Notes under the pieces: generated by a model
What the model was told of the DNA's origin: nothing
Database searches by the model: none
Seen by the model: the letters and a program-made list of their open reading frames with translations, nothing else
Assembly (NCBI RefSeq): GCF_012952295.1
Contig: NZ_JABBCH010000018.1
Span: 19,282-69,251 of the forward strand
DNA: 49,970 nt
Direction of reading: 5' to 3'
Source of the DNA: Crystallibacter degradans
Lineage (GTDB): Bacteria > Actinomycetota > Actinomycetes > Actinomycetales > Micrococcaceae
In this document: one piece after another, positions 24,622 to 33,076 of the stretch
Position numbering within the stretch: the first letter of the stretch is position 1
Layout: each line of letters starts with the position of its first letter
Program-made: the position numbers and the translations under genes

Positions 24622-25823
24622 GACCGCCGGAACGCTGGCCCCTGCACCCGGCACCTGTAGAAATGGAATCGTTGTCTTCCTGGCTGCGGCGGATCGCTGC
24701 CAGCTACGGCATGTACTCCGACGCGCTGCTCGAATACGGACTCGGCCAAAGGGAACTCAGCGACCCCGAGCTGGATCTGAACCCGCCGACGGACCTGCTC
24801 GAAGAGCTCGCCAAGCGCACCGGTCTTGACCAACACCGCGTAAACGCAATGACCATGGCCGGCTGGGTGCCATGGCTCTTCGACAGCCTCATCCCTGCCC
24901 CCGGCGCTTACGAAACCTATGTGCACCAGCTCTCGGTGCTCCTGCCGCCGAAGCGGCGCAATATCTACGCCCCGCGGAAGTGGCGGCCATGGCTGCCGGA
25001 AACCGGGGCGCGGCGGGGATGCCCGGACTGCCTGGAATCCAGCCCGGCGCTACTGCTCTTCCGGCAATTGCCGCTCATGGCCAGCTGCCTGGTCCACGGG
25101 CGCCGGCTCGAAACCTACGAAGGACATCCTCCTGACTACATTCTGTGGGCAACTCCCGCCCATGACCAGCGGCCGCTGCCGGAGTCGCTGTCCCTCATGG
25201 ACCGGCGGACCTGGCAGGCGATAACCACCGGTTCCGTCGATCTTCCCCGGTATCCGGTTCACGCCGGCATCTGGTTCCGGCTGCTGCGGACCCTCCTGGA
25301 CGAACTCACCACCGCGCAGGGACGATATGGCCGGCAACTGGAGGACGTGCGTCGTGTCTGGGAACACTGCGGCCACCCTTTTCGGGCCGGCCTGTATTCG
25401 TGGCAGCCGTTCGAGACCCTTCATTGGGCCGTCCAGCAGCAGCTGCTCGAAGCAGCCGCCGCCGCGATGGAACTGATCGAAGCCGGCTCACTGACCGCTC
25501 TGGGTACCTCCGCGCACCTCCTGCGTCCCGAACCGAACCCCCGGATCAGCGACGGAACACGGCCTGGCACACGGACAGCAACCGCTCAAGAGAAGCCGAC
25601 TCTCGATGAGCTCTGGAAACAGGCAACGGACGCACCGGAAGTCTGCATCGCAGCAGCCAAAGTAGACCCGCTCGTCGCGCAGCAGCTCTACGACTTCGCA
25701 CGATACGGGTGCCGGAGTGAAGAATCCGTGGGCAGTCTCCGGGAAACCTTCGCCGAGCTTCACATACCCCTCGACTTTTGTCACAAACAGAGAATCAATG
25801 ACCCTTTGCCTGACTTAGAATAA
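24618..25823 (+). CDS. tniQ: TniQ-family targeting protein
   Basis: A 401-residue protein whose N-terminal part has the TniQ layout: MESLSSWLRRIA near residue 15 and a zinc-binding unit with CPDC and CLVHGRRLE near 135-160. The C-terminal half is helical and less conserved. TniQ proteins link the transposition complex to a target. In Tn402-type elements they are needed for transposition, and in CRISPR-associated elements they bind Cascade; no CRISPR genes are present here. GTG start overlapping tniB. Confidence 0.85.
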   Translation: MRPPERWPLHPAPVEMESLSSWLRRIAASYGMYSDALLEYGLGQRELSDPELDLNPPTDLLEELAKRTGLDQHRVNAMTMAGWVPWLFDSLIPAPGAYETYVHQLSVLLPPKRRNIYAPRKWRPWLPETGARRGCPDCLESSPALLLFRQLPLMASCLVHGRRLETYEGHPPDYILWATPAHDQRPLPESLSLMDRRTWQAITTGSVDLPRYPVHAGIWFRLLRTLLDELTTAQGRYGRQLEDVRRVWEHCGHPFRAGLYSWQPFETLHWAVQQQLLEAAAAAMELIEAGSLTALGTSAHLLRPEPNPRISDGTRPGTRTATAQEKPTLDELWKQATDAPEVCIAAAKVDPLVAQQLYDFARYGCRSEESVGSLRETFAELHIPLDFCHKQRINDPLPDLE

Positions 25824-25831
25824 ATAACGGG

Positions 25832-25883
25832 TTAAGTGACATCGTCTGATTCCAGCCGGATCCGGAATCGCACTGTCACTTAA
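25832..25883. promoter_or_regulatory. Nested palindrome, candidate res site of the resolvase
   Basis: Outer arms TTAAGTGACA (25832-25841) and TGTCACTTAA (25874-25883) are perfect inverses, and inner arms GATTCC (25848-25853) and GGAATC (25864-25869) nest within. It lies 29 bases upstream of tniR, where serine resolvases bind and recombine cointegrates. Confidence 0.7.
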
Positions 25884-25912
25884 ACGAACGTATAAATGAT
25901 GGAGGGCAACCG

Positions 25913-26524
25913 ATGCTGGTCGGCTATATGCGGGTTTCCAAAACCGACGGATCACAGACCACCGACCTGCAGCGCGATGCCCTGCTTGCCGCCGGCGTCG
26001 ACTCCGGCCAGTTGTATGAAGACAAGGCATCCGGCAAACGCGACGACAGGCCGCACCTGACCGCCTGCCTCAAAGCCCTCCGGGACGGCGACACCCTGGT
26101 GGTCTGGAAACTTGACCGCCTCGGCCGCGACCTGCGCCACCTGGTCAACGTCGTCCATAACCTCACCGAACGGGGCATCGGCCTCAAAGTCCTCACCGGA
26201 CAGGGCGCAGCCATCGACACCACCACAGCCTCCGGGAAACTGGTCTTTGGGATCTTCGCGGCCCTGGCCGAATTCGAACGCGAGCTCATCTCCGAACGCA
26301 CCCTCGCCGGCCTCGCCTCGGCACGGGCCCGCGGACGAAAAGGCGGACGGCCCTACAAAATGACACCGGCCAAAGTCCGGCTCGCCATGGCATCCATGGG
26401 CCAGCCCGACACCAAGGTCGGAGACCTCTGCGACGAGCTGGGAATCACCCGGCAGACCCTGTACCGGCACGTATCACCCACAGGGGAACTGCGTCCGGAC
26501 GGTGAGAAACTTTTTTCCAGATAG
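25913..26524 (+). CDS. tniR: TniR-type serine resolvase
   Basis: A 203-residue serine recombinase: catalytic serine in MLVGYMRVSK (Ser9), then the conserved YEDKASGKRDDRP, LVVWKLDRLGRDLRHL and EFERELISERT. A C-terminal HTH (GDLCDELGITRQTLYRHV) follows. It resolves the cointegrate formed by TniABQ at the upstream res palindrome. GGAGG precedes the ATG. Length is normal and nothing appears missing. Confidence 0.92.
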   Translation: MLVGYMRVSKTDGSQTTDLQRDALLAAGVDSGQLYEDKASGKRDDRPHLTACLKALRDGDTLVVWKLDRLGRDLRHLVNVVHNLTERGIGLKVLTGQGAAIDTTTASGKLVFGIFAALAEFERELISERTLAGLASARARGRKGGRPYKMTPAKVRLAMASMGQPDTKVGDLCDELGITRQTLYRHVSPTGELRPDGEKLFSR

Positions 26525-26624
26525 TCTGCCGGGCAGTGAACAGGGAACGGAAAGTGGCCTAAACCTACGGTTCAGCGCCGCGGGGCGGCTAATTGTCCCC
26601 GCCGCCGCCCTAATCCCCTATGTA

Positions 26625-27920
26625 TCAGCCTGTGGGGCGGCGGTTTATGTGGTCAATGGGGCGCATGCGGATGGCCACGATGAAGCCGGAGAGCGCAGTC
26701 AGGCCGGTGACGGTCAATACGGCTGCCGGGATGCCGTAGGCGTCGGCGATGAGTCCCGAGAGCAGGGCGCCGACGGCGAATCCGCCATCGCGCCATAGCC
26801 GGTAGATGCCGACTGAACGTGCCCGCCACCCGGGGTGGGCGACGTCGCCGATCGCTGCGAGCAGCGTCGGGTAGACCATGGCGGTGCCGGCACCGAGCAG
26901 GATGACGGCGGCAAGCCAAATTCCAAAGTCATTCCCGAAGGCGACCATGCCCAGCGCCGCGGCCTGGACGAACATGCCGCCGGCGATCAGGGGTTTGCGC
27001 CCGATCCGGTCCGAGAGCGCGCCGGTGACCAGCTGCCCGGCGCCCCAGACGGCCGGGTAGAGAGCGGCGAGGATGCCGATGCGTTCGATGCTGAGCCCTG
27101 CGGCGGCGAACAGGACGGGGAAAAGTCCCCAGGCGAGGCCGTCGTTGAGGTTGTTTACCATCCCGGCCTGGCTGACGGAGGAGAGGGATTTGTCGCGGAA
27201 GCTGGTCAGGGTGAAGACGGCACGGTTGCTCAGCCCGGCCTGGCTTCCGGCGTGGACCGGGACATGGGCGGCGGCTTCGGCCTTGGCGTGGTGGTGGGTT
27301 TCCCGCACGGCCAGGACGGACAGGCCGAGTCCGACCGCGATGAAGGCGGCACCGAGCAGGAACGGCCCTGGACGCAGCCCGTAGGTGGAGGCGATGTAAC
27401 CGGTGGCCAGTGCGGTGCCTGCGACGCCGAGGTAACCGGCTGCTTCGTTCAACCCCATGGCCAGGCCGCGGCGTTCGGGGCCGACGAGGTCCATTTTCAT
27501 CATCACCGTGGTTGACCAGGTCAGGCCCTGGCTGATGCCGAGCACCACGTTGGCCGCGACGATCCAGCCCCAGGAGGGTCCGTAGATCAGCAGGACCGGG
27601 ACCGGGAGGGCGATGAGCCAGCCGGCGACCAGGACGGGTTTGCGGCCGTGGCGGTCCGAGAGGGTTCCGGCGAAGTAGTTGGTGGCGGCTTTGGCCAGCC
27701 CGAACGCCAGGATGTAGGTCAGGGCGGAGGTGTACTGGTCGAGGTGGAAGACCTGTCCGGCGAGCAGCGGCAGCACCGTCCGCTCCTGGCCAAGGGTGCC
27801 GCCGACCAGGGCGTTGACGGCGACGAGGAGCATGAACTGGGCCAGGTTCTGCCGCAGGCCCAGCGTGATGCCCTCTGGGGTTCGGGGCTGCCGGCGGGCG
27901 GGGGTGTTGCCTGAGGCCAT
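26625..27920 (-). CDS. MFS transporter, intact paralogue of the fragment at 6921-7265
   Basis: A 431-residue permease with twelve hydrophobic segments, started at ATG 27920. The MFS loop motif DRHGRKPVLVAGW follows TM2 and DRIGRKPLIAGG recurs in the second half. The N-terminal portion (VLPLLAGQVF to GPERRGLAMGLNE) matches the pseudogene near 7000. Substrate unknown; drug, metal-chelate or anion efflux are all possible. It lies 182 bases downstream of a multicopper oxidase on the same strand, next to sulfur genes. It could be the last gene of that operon. Confidence 0.85.
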   Translation of the reverse strand: MASGNTPARRQPRTPEGITLGLRQNLAQFMLLVAVNALVGGTLGQERTVLPLLAGQVFHLDQYTSALTYILAFGLAKAATNYFAGTLSDRHGRKPVLVAGWLIALPVPVLLIYGPSWGWIVAANVVLGISQGLTWSTTVMMKMDLVGPERRGLAMGLNEAAGYLGVAGTALATGYIASTYGLRPGPFLLGAAFIAVGLGLSVLAVRETHHHAKAEAAAHVPVHAGSQAGLSNRAVFTLTSFRDKSLSSVSQAGMVNNLNDGLAWGLFPVLFAAAGLSIERIGILAALYPAVWGAGQLVTGALSDRIGRKPLIAGGMFVQAAALGMVAFGNDFGIWLAAVILLGAGTAMVYPTLLAAIGDVAHPGWRARSVGIYRLWRDGGFAVGALLSGLIADAYGIPAAVLTVTGLTALSGFIVAIRMRPIDHINRRPTG

Positions 27921-28102
27921 TGACGGATCCTGTCGGTGTTCGGTGCGGTATCCGGCTGAGCCGACGGCGGTGTCCCTGTGGAGCCGGCCGTTTACCGCCC
28001 GTGTCTGTTTTGATTCTGGACGTATCCGCACCGGGGGTCGTAGAGCACAGGTTGCAGAGCCATGCATGGGTTGCAGTGAGTTTTCCCGCGGTCGCTGGCT
28101 GG

Positions 28103-29599
28103 TCAGCGGGCTTGGACGGTGGCCATCATGCCTTGGTCTTCGTGGTCCAGGATGTGGCAGTGGAACACGGTGCGGCCGGAAAAGTCGTCAAAGGCCACCC
28201 GCACTTTCACCTGGCTGCGGGCGGGGACGTTGACCACGTCCTGCCAAGTGGGCCTGGTCACGTCGCGGCCGCCGTCCTGGATAATCTGCATGGGCCACAC
28301 GTGCAGGTGGATGGGATGGTCCATGGGGCTGGAGTTGGCCAGGGTCCACTCTTCCACGGTCCCGGCTGCTGCCGTCTCGTCGAGCCGTTCGGGGTCGAAC
28401 TCCCGTCCGTTGATGGTGAAGGCCATCATGGTGCCCTGTCCGCTGCCCATGCCCATTCCCCCGCTCATGTTTCCGTTCATGCCCATGGCGAAGTCCAGTG
28501 TACGGGCGGCGGTGACCGGTTCGTTCCGCAGATCGCGCAGCGGCTGTCCCTCAGGCACGGGCCCTGGGTCAGTGCCGGCGCTTCCCGAGACGGCCAGGGT
28601 GAGTAGTTCGACCGGGTCGCCACCGGGTACGTTGTCACCCCTCATGGCCCCGCTCATCATGGCGTTCATGCTGCCGCGGTCCACGGGGGCCGCGGTGAGG
28701 GTGGAGGACCCGCCACGGGTGTCCACGAGCAGCTCAACGCGGTTGCCGGGGGCGAGAACCACTTCGGTGACGTCCTCGGGGACCGGCAGGCGCCCGAGGT
28801 CCCGGCTGAGCAGCCGGACCCCCTGGCCCTCCAGTGCCAGGCGCAGGTACCGGGAGGGGCAGGCGTTGATGATCCGCCAGCGCTCCCGCTCCCGGGGCGC
28901 GGCGCGCAGTTGCGGGCGGAGTTGTCCGTTGACCAGGACGATCTGTCCCTCGCGTCCCATCATCTGCTGCATCTGGTCCACCTCGGCGAGATTCCCGGAA
29001 GCATCCAGGGACAGGTCGGAGACCACCATGACCCGGTCCCGGGTGACCGGGACCGGGTCGGGGTCCTCCACCACGATGGCGCCGTAGAGGCCGGCGGCGA
29101 CCTGGCCGGCGACGTGCCCGTGGCGGTGCGGGTGGTACCAGTAGGTGCCCGGCGGGTGGTCCTCTGGCAGGGTGAATTCGTAGTCGAAGGACCCGCCCGG
29201 GTCGATGCTGACGAAGGGGTTGTCGCTGTTGCCCTGGGGGGAGACGTGCAGTCCGTGCACGTGCAGGTTCGTGGGAGCCTGCAGCCCGTTGCGCATGGTG
29301 ATCCGGATCGTGTCGCCCGCGCGGACCCGCAGGGTCGGGCCGGGCAGGGAGCCGTTGAACGCCTGGACGGAGGCCTCCCGCCCGCCGACCTGGATCCGTG
29401 CCGGCGCGGCGGTCAGGTCCAGCTCCAGTACACCGCCGCGGCTGGCCAGCACCTGGGGTTCGGCCAGGTCCTCACCCCCGGTGTATCCGAAGCCCGGGCC
29501 GTTGCCGGTGGTCAGCCACAGCCCGGCGCCGCCGGCAGCGGCAGCGCCGGCACCGACCGCGCCCAGTGCCAGCAGCTGGCGGCGTGTCAACGGCCTCAC
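28103..29599 (-). CDS. Exported multicopper oxidase
   Basis: A 498-residue oxidase with a Tat-like signal (RPLTRRQLLALGAVGAG). Copper ligands are all visible: NLHVHGLH, YWYHPHRHGH, HPIHLHVW and the C-terminal HCHILDHEDQGMM, which supplies the type 1 Cys, His and Met. A Met-rich insertion (SGGMGMGSG) near residue 420 resembles the copper-binding loops of cuprous oxidases such as CueO/CopA. Probable role: periplasmic-face Cu(I) or phenol oxidation, i.e. copper tolerance. The GTG start overlaps the stop of the upstream SHOCT gene (GTGA). I start here, not at the longer frame, because of the signal peptide. Confidence 0.9.
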   Translation of the reverse strand: MRPLTRRQLLALGAVGAGAAAAGGAGLWLTTGNGPGFGYTGGEDLAEPQVLASRGGVLELDLTAAPARIQVGGREASVQAFNGSLPGPTLRVRAGDTIRITMRNGLQAPTNLHVHGLHVSPQGNSDNPFVSIDPGGSFDYEFTLPEDHPPGTYWYHPHRHGHVAGQVAAGLYGAIVVEDPDPVPVTRDRVMVVSDLSLDASGNLAEVDQMQQMMGREGQIVLVNGQLRPQLRAAPRERERWRIINACPSRYLRLALEGQGVRLLSRDLGRLPVPEDVTEVVLAPGNRVELLVDTRGGSSTLTAAPVDRGSMNAMMSGAMRGDNVPGGDPVELLTLAVSGSAGTDPGPVPEGQPLRDLRNEPVTAARTLDFAMGMNGNMSGGMGMGSGQGTMMAFTINGREFDPERLDETAAAGTVEEWTLANSSPMDHPIHLHVWPMQIIQDGGRDVTRPTWQDVVNVPARSQVKVRVAFDDFSGRTVFHCHILDHEDQGMMATVQAR

Positions 29600-29868
29600 C
29601 GGCCGTCCTCCTCCAGTATCCGCCGCCGTTCCTGGTATTCCTCGGCGCTGATCTCCCCGCGGGCGTAACGCTCCTGAAGGATCTCCCGGGCACGGGCGGG
29701 GCCGACACCTGTGCGCGGTGGTCCTTGCATATCGGCGGGTGTGTTGCCGCCGGCGTTGCTGGTGAAGGCTTTGACCAGCACCACGGCGAGCACGACTACG
29801 CCCGCGATCAGCAGAAGCCAGAAGATCCAGGCAAATCCCATTCCGCCCATACCAAAGCCGTTCATCAT
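29596..29868 (-). CDS. SHOCT-domain small membrane protein
   Basis: A 90-residue protein: a Met/Gly-rich start (MMNGFGMGGMG), one transmembrane helix (IFWLLLIAGVVVLAVVLV), a linker, and a C-terminal SHOCT motif (AREILQERYARGEISAEEYQERR). SHOCT units occur at the ends of many small membrane proteins with unknown roles, often near copper and efflux genes. AAGGAA precedes ATG 29868. It is co-translated with the multicopper oxidase; a role in its export or in copper delivery is a guess. Confidence 0.82.
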   Translation of the reverse strand: MMNGFGMGGMGFAWIFWLLLIAGVVVLAVVLVKAFTSNAGGNTPADMQGPPRTGVGPARAREILQERYARGEISAEEYQERRRILEEDGR

Positions 29869-29951
29869 CAAGGGATTCCTTATCTCTTTTCGTGCACGGC
29901 CAGGCCGTTCCTGACCGCAGGTTTTCCAGGACGTGCCGGTGGGTCGTGGTT

Positions 29952-31358
29952 CTAGGCCTTGGCTGACTGATGGGAGTTGTGCCAGGCGTCCCAGGCGGCG
30001 TAGCTGCCCTCGAGCTCGACGACGTCGTACCCGGCCCGGCGCAGGGCGCTGGCCGCGACGGAGTTCCGCACACCGGACTGGCAGTAGCTCACAATGGTTC
30101 CTTCGGTCGGGAGTTCATCCAGGTGCCACATGGCGCGGCCGCCGCTGAGCTGGTGCGAGCCGGGGACGTGCCCGGCGGTGTGCTCGGTCTTGTTGCGGAC
30201 ATCGAGCACCATGGCGGCGTCGAACCCGTCGAGTTTTTCGGGCTGGATCAGCTTGGGGGTGAAGGTGGGCAGCCCGTCGATGCCGGTGAGGTAGCCGGCG
30301 ACGTTGTCGATGCCGACCCGTACCAGGTGGTCCCACATGTCCTGCGCCTGCTCCTGGTCCTTGGCCAGGAGCACCAGCGGGTTCTTGTCGGTTTCCGGGT
30401 TCACCACCCAGGCGCCGTAACTCGCTACTGACTTGCCGGCAGGGATGTTCAGGGACCGGACCACGGTGCCCTTATGGACTTCGCTGTTGGGGCGGGTGTC
30501 GATGAAGGTCAGCGTATCTTCTGCCAGGCCCGCGGCAACGATCCCGGTGGCAAGTTCGGGCAGCGGGGCGCGTTCGCCCATGACGGCCGGTCCTTCACGG
30601 TTTTCACGCTTCATCCGGCCGAAGTAGGCATGGGCGTCGGGCTGTCCGTCCAGGAGCTCGTCGATGAAGCCCTGTTCGTCGTTCGCGGCCAGGTAAGGTC
30701 CCCACCAGGAGTAGAGCCGCTCATAACCGACGGTGGAGGAGGGGACGGCACCCAGAGCCTTGCCGCAGGCGCTGCCCGCGCCGTGGGCAGGATGGACCTG
30801 GACGTAGTCCGGCAGCGTCAGGAACTTATCCCGCAGGCTCGCGAAGAGCTGCTTGGCGCCCTCGAACCGGGTGTCGATCCCGCCGGCTGCTTCGTCCAGC
30901 AGGTCCGGCCGGCCCAGGTCGCCGGAGAAGACGAAGTCGCCGGAGAGCAGGTAGCCGGGCTGGTCGCTGAACGCCCCGTCGGTCACGAGGAAGGACAGGT
31001 GCTCGGGGGTGTGGCCCGGGGTGTGGAGTGCCTGGATGCTGATGTTGCCTACGGTGATCGCGTCGCCGTCGTAGAGCCGTTCACCGTCGAATTCGTACTG
31101 CCAGTCGGGCCCGCCCTCACCCGAGACGTAGATCTTCGCGCCCGTGGCGGCGGCAAGTTCGCGGGTACCGGAGAGGTAGTCGGCGTGGATGTGGGTTTCG
31201 GTGACGGCCACGATCTCCATGCCGTTCTTCGCGGCCAGATCCTGATAGACCGCGATGTCGCGGCGGCCATCCACCACGACAGCCGTGCCGTTGGCCTGGC
31301 AGCCGATCAGGTAGCTGGCCTGGGCGAGGTCTTCATCGTAAATACGCTCGATAAGCAT
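29952..31358 (-). CDS. MBL-fold hydrolase with two rhodanese domains, paralogue 2
   Basis: A 468-residue paralogue of the protein at 16275-17684, nearly co-linear. It carries THIHADYLSG, HTPGHTPEH, HPAHGAGSACG (YPGHGSG in the first copy), and the active cysteine at CQSGVRNS (Cys426). In the third metal motif HPAHG still keeps the histidine. The predicted reaction is oxidation of thiol persulfides to sulfite plus rhodanese sulfur transfer. ATG 31358 has GGAG 8 bases upstream and a CstR-type operator at 31420-31435. Confidence 0.9.
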   Translation of the reverse strand: MLIERIYDEDLAQASYLIGCQANGTAVVVDGRRDIAVYQDLAAKNGMEIVAVTETHIHADYLSGTRELAAATGAKIYVSGEGGPDWQYEFDGERLYDGDAITVGNISIQALHTPGHTPEHLSFLVTDGAFSDQPGYLLSGDFVFSGDLGRPDLLDEAAGGIDTRFEGAKQLFASLRDKFLTLPDYVQVHPAHGAGSACGKALGAVPSSTVGYERLYSWWGPYLAANDEQGFIDELLDGQPDAHAYFGRMKRENREGPAVMGERAPLPELATGIVAAGLAEDTLTFIDTRPNSEVHKGTVVRSLNIPAGKSVASYGAWVVNPETDKNPLVLLAKDQEQAQDMWDHLVRVGIDNVAGYLTGIDGLPTFTPKLIQPEKLDGFDAAMVLDVRNKTEHTAGHVPGSHQLSGGRAMWHLDELPTEGTIVSYCQSGVRNSVAASALRRAGYDVVELEGSYAAWDAWHNSHQSAKA

Positions 31359-31419
31359 GTGATGCTCTCCTTCGGGAAGGGATGGGGGAGTTTTCCCCGT
31401 TGTTCTGATAACAAGACTA

Positions 31420-31435
31420 ATACCCCCTGGGGTAT
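31420..31435. promoter_or_regulatory. CstR/CsoR-type operator ATACCCCCTGGGGTAT
   Basis: A 16-base near-palindrome, 61 bases ahead of the second MBL-rhodanese gene and within the 111-base gap after the rhodanese gene. It implies that this gene has its own promoter inside the larger cluster. Confidence 0.72.
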
Positions 31436-31469
31436 TACGCAAGGCCGGAGCTGGCCTTGGTCCTGAGGG

Positions 31470-31868
31470 TCAGGATGTCCGCGCCGCCCGACTCAAGAGG
31501 CGGTGCCGGAGGGAACCTAGGGAGCGCCGCCGGTCAGGAGGAGGGTTGTCCGCCGGGGCCGCGGCGTAGATAACGGGGCGGCCGTTGCGGTACCACTCGG
31601 TGATCCCGCCGGCGACGTTCACGGTCTGGTAACCCCGGTCCGCGAGGATTTGTGCGGCCTGGCTGCTGCGCTTGCCTGAGCCGCACAGCAGGTGCAACGT
31701 TGTGTTCGGCAGGTCCTTCAGCCGGGAGGATATGTCATCCAGCGGGATGTTGAGGCTGCCCGGTATGTGGGCGATGGCGTATTCCTCACGGCTGCGGACG
31801 TCGACCACCACGGCTGCGGGCCAGGTGACGGCGAGTTCATCGGCCGTGATGGTCCGCGTGGCTGCCAT
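31470..31868 (-). CDS. Single-domain rhodanese with basic C-terminal tail
   Basis: A 132-residue sulfurtransferase. DVRSREEYAIAHIPGSLNIP is the typical N-terminal half and LLCGSGKRSSQ holds the active Cys62. After the domain (ends about 100) comes an unusual tail rich in Pro and Arg (PPPDRRRSLGSLRHRLLSR), perhaps for membrane or partner contact. It lies in a minus-strand run of sulfur genes, just after thioredoxin. It probably passes sulfane sulfur between thiols. Confidence 0.85.
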   Translation of the reverse strand: MAATRTITADELAVTWPAAVVVDVRSREEYAIAHIPGSLNIPLDDISSRLKDLPNTTLHLLCGSGKRSSQAAQILADRGYQTVNVAGGITEWYRNGRPVIYAAAPADNPPPDRRRSLGSLRHRLLSRAARTS

Positions 31869-31882
31869 GTGGTAGTTCCTTT

Positions 31883-32245
31883 TCAGGCCTGTTGCCGGGC
31901 GGTTTCGGCGTGGACTTCGTCCATGTCCAGGTTCTTCACGGCCTGGATGACCTGCTCCAGTCCTCGGGCGTTCAGGGCGCCGGGCTGGGAGAAGACCAGG
32001 GTTTTGTCGCGGAAGGCCATCAGGGTGGGGATGGAGATGATGCCGGCCGCTGCGGCGAGGGCCGGCTCAGCTTCGGTGTCCACCTTGGCGAAGACAATGT
32101 CCGGGTGCTTTACGGAGGCTGTCTCGTAGGTGGGGGCGAACATGCGGCACGGGCCGCACCAGGCTGCCCAGAAATCCACGAGGACGATCCCGTTGTTCTC
32201 CAGGGTTTCAGCGAGGTTCTCTTGGGTGACGTTGATGGTTGCCAT
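31883..32245 (-). CDS. Thioredoxin
   Basis: A 120-residue cytoplasmic thioredoxin with the canonical FWAAWCGPCR active site (Cys30, Cys33) and cis-proline motif SIPTLM. There is a longer acidic C-terminal helix than in the housekeeping form. Set between rhodanese genes, it probably reduces persulfidated proteins or rhodanese cysteines. The ATG is 77 bases after the preceding rhodanese gene. Confidence 0.93.
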   Translation of the reverse strand: MATINVTQENLAETLENNGIVLVDFWAAWCGPCRMFAPTYETASVKHPDIVFAKVDTEAEPALAAAAGIISIPTLMAFRDKTLVFSQPGALNARGLEQVIQAVKNLDMDEVHAETARQQA

Positions 32246-32322
32246 GATCCGTTCGTGTCCTTCCGGTGTCGTCCGAAGCGCTTGGAGGATGTGGAGCCCT
32301 GAAGGGAGCCCAGATGACGGGG

Positions 32323-32619
32323 TCAGGTGGTGGGGAGGCCTGCGCGGGTCCAGGCTGTCATGCCGCCGGCCATGGTGTCCGCGGTGTAGCCGGCACCGTT
32401 GAGCGCGTCAGCGACCTGGGCGGACCGGTTCCCGCTGCGGCAGACGGCGATGACCGGGACGCTGGGGTCCAGTTCGGACAGGCGGGTCTGCAGCTGTCCC
32501 ATGGGGATGTGCAGGGCGCCGGGGATCATGCCGTCGGCGACTTCGAAATCTTCGCGGACATCAAGGATCCGGGCCTGGTCGCGGCGCTGGTCGGTTTCGG
32601 TGACGGTGATTTCAGCCAT
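32323..32619 (-). CDS. Single-domain rhodanese
   Basis: A 98-residue sulfurtransferase: ILDVREDFEVADGMIPGALHIP, then active-site loop CRSGNRS (Cys60), and the closing MAGGMTAWTRAG. Only the minimal domain is present. It is one of four stand-alone rhodaneses in this cluster; differing active loops (CRSGNR, CASGVR, CGSGKR, CQSGAR) suggest different sulfur partners. Confidence 0.9.
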   Translation of the reverse strand: MAEITVTETDQRRDQARILDVREDFEVADGMIPGALHIPMGQLQTRLSELDPSVPVIAVCRSGNRSAQVADALNGAGYTADTMAGGMTAWTRAGLPTT

Positions 32620-32663
32620 GGGGTTCTCCTTCGAAAGTTCGGGTCAAAAGCGGGGTGGTGTGG

Positions 32664-33014
32664 TTAGCGGACGGTTTCGCCGGCCTGGCGCCAAGCGCCT
32701 ATGCCGCCGCGGAGGGAGTAGACTTCGTAGCCCTGGGCGGCGAGGAGCCGGGCTGCGGAGGCCGAGCGGACCCCGGAGGCGCACATCGCGATGACCGGCC
32801 GGGTTTTCTGGATGCCGGCGGTGCTGGTCTGCAGCCGGTCCAGGGGGACGTGTTTGGCCTGGGGCGCCCGGCCGGTGCGCCATTCCTGGGCAGATCGGAC
32901 ATCGATCAAGGTAGCGCCGGAGGAAAGAAGGTCCTTGGCCTCGGCTACGGAGACGGTTTTGTAGGGTTTGCTGAATGCCTTCTTCAGGGAGCTGATGAGT
33001 CCCATGACGTTCAT
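32664..33014 (-). CDS. Single-domain rhodanese with N-terminal extension
   Basis: A 116-residue sulfurtransferase with a short amphipathic start (MGLISSLKKAFSKPYKTV), then LIDVRSAQEWRTGRAPQAKHVP and the active loop CASGVRS (Cys78). The start could be ATG 33014 or the internal ATG at 33005. It follows the TauE/SafE gene by 62 bases, so it may receive or deliver sulfur compounds moved by that permease. Confidence 0.88.
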   Translation of the reverse strand: MNVMGLISSLKKAFSKPYKTVSVAEAKDLLSSGATLIDVRSAQEWRTGRAPQAKHVPLDRLQTSTAGIQKTRPVIAMCASGVRSASAARLLAAQGYEVYSLRGGIGAWRQAGETVR

Positions 33015-33076
33015 TCCTTTCGTATTGATCGAGTGGCGCCCCGGCGGGACGGCAGCGGTACTGGTTCGGCTGCCGG

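Larger units (their letters stand above)
21878..26524 (+). mobile_element. Tn402/Tn5053-like transposon core (tniABQR) with recognised left end
   Basis: The gene order tniA-tniB-tniQ-tniR is that of Tn402/Tn5053-type transposons. The left terminus TGTCATTTTCCATACTCGCC (21878-21897) begins like the terminal repeats of this group (TGTCATTTTC...CTGCAC). Further inside are related TniA-binding-like repeats at 21951-21971 and 21984-22003 and an inverted one at 21927-21942. The end of tniR is given as a provisional border because no second terminus was found; the genes to the right may be cargo. Confidence 0.85.

Noticed and set aside
24618-25823. CRISPR-associated transposon
   Set aside because: A TniQ gene is present, but there are no cas genes or CRISPR repeats, and the layout is plain tniABQR.
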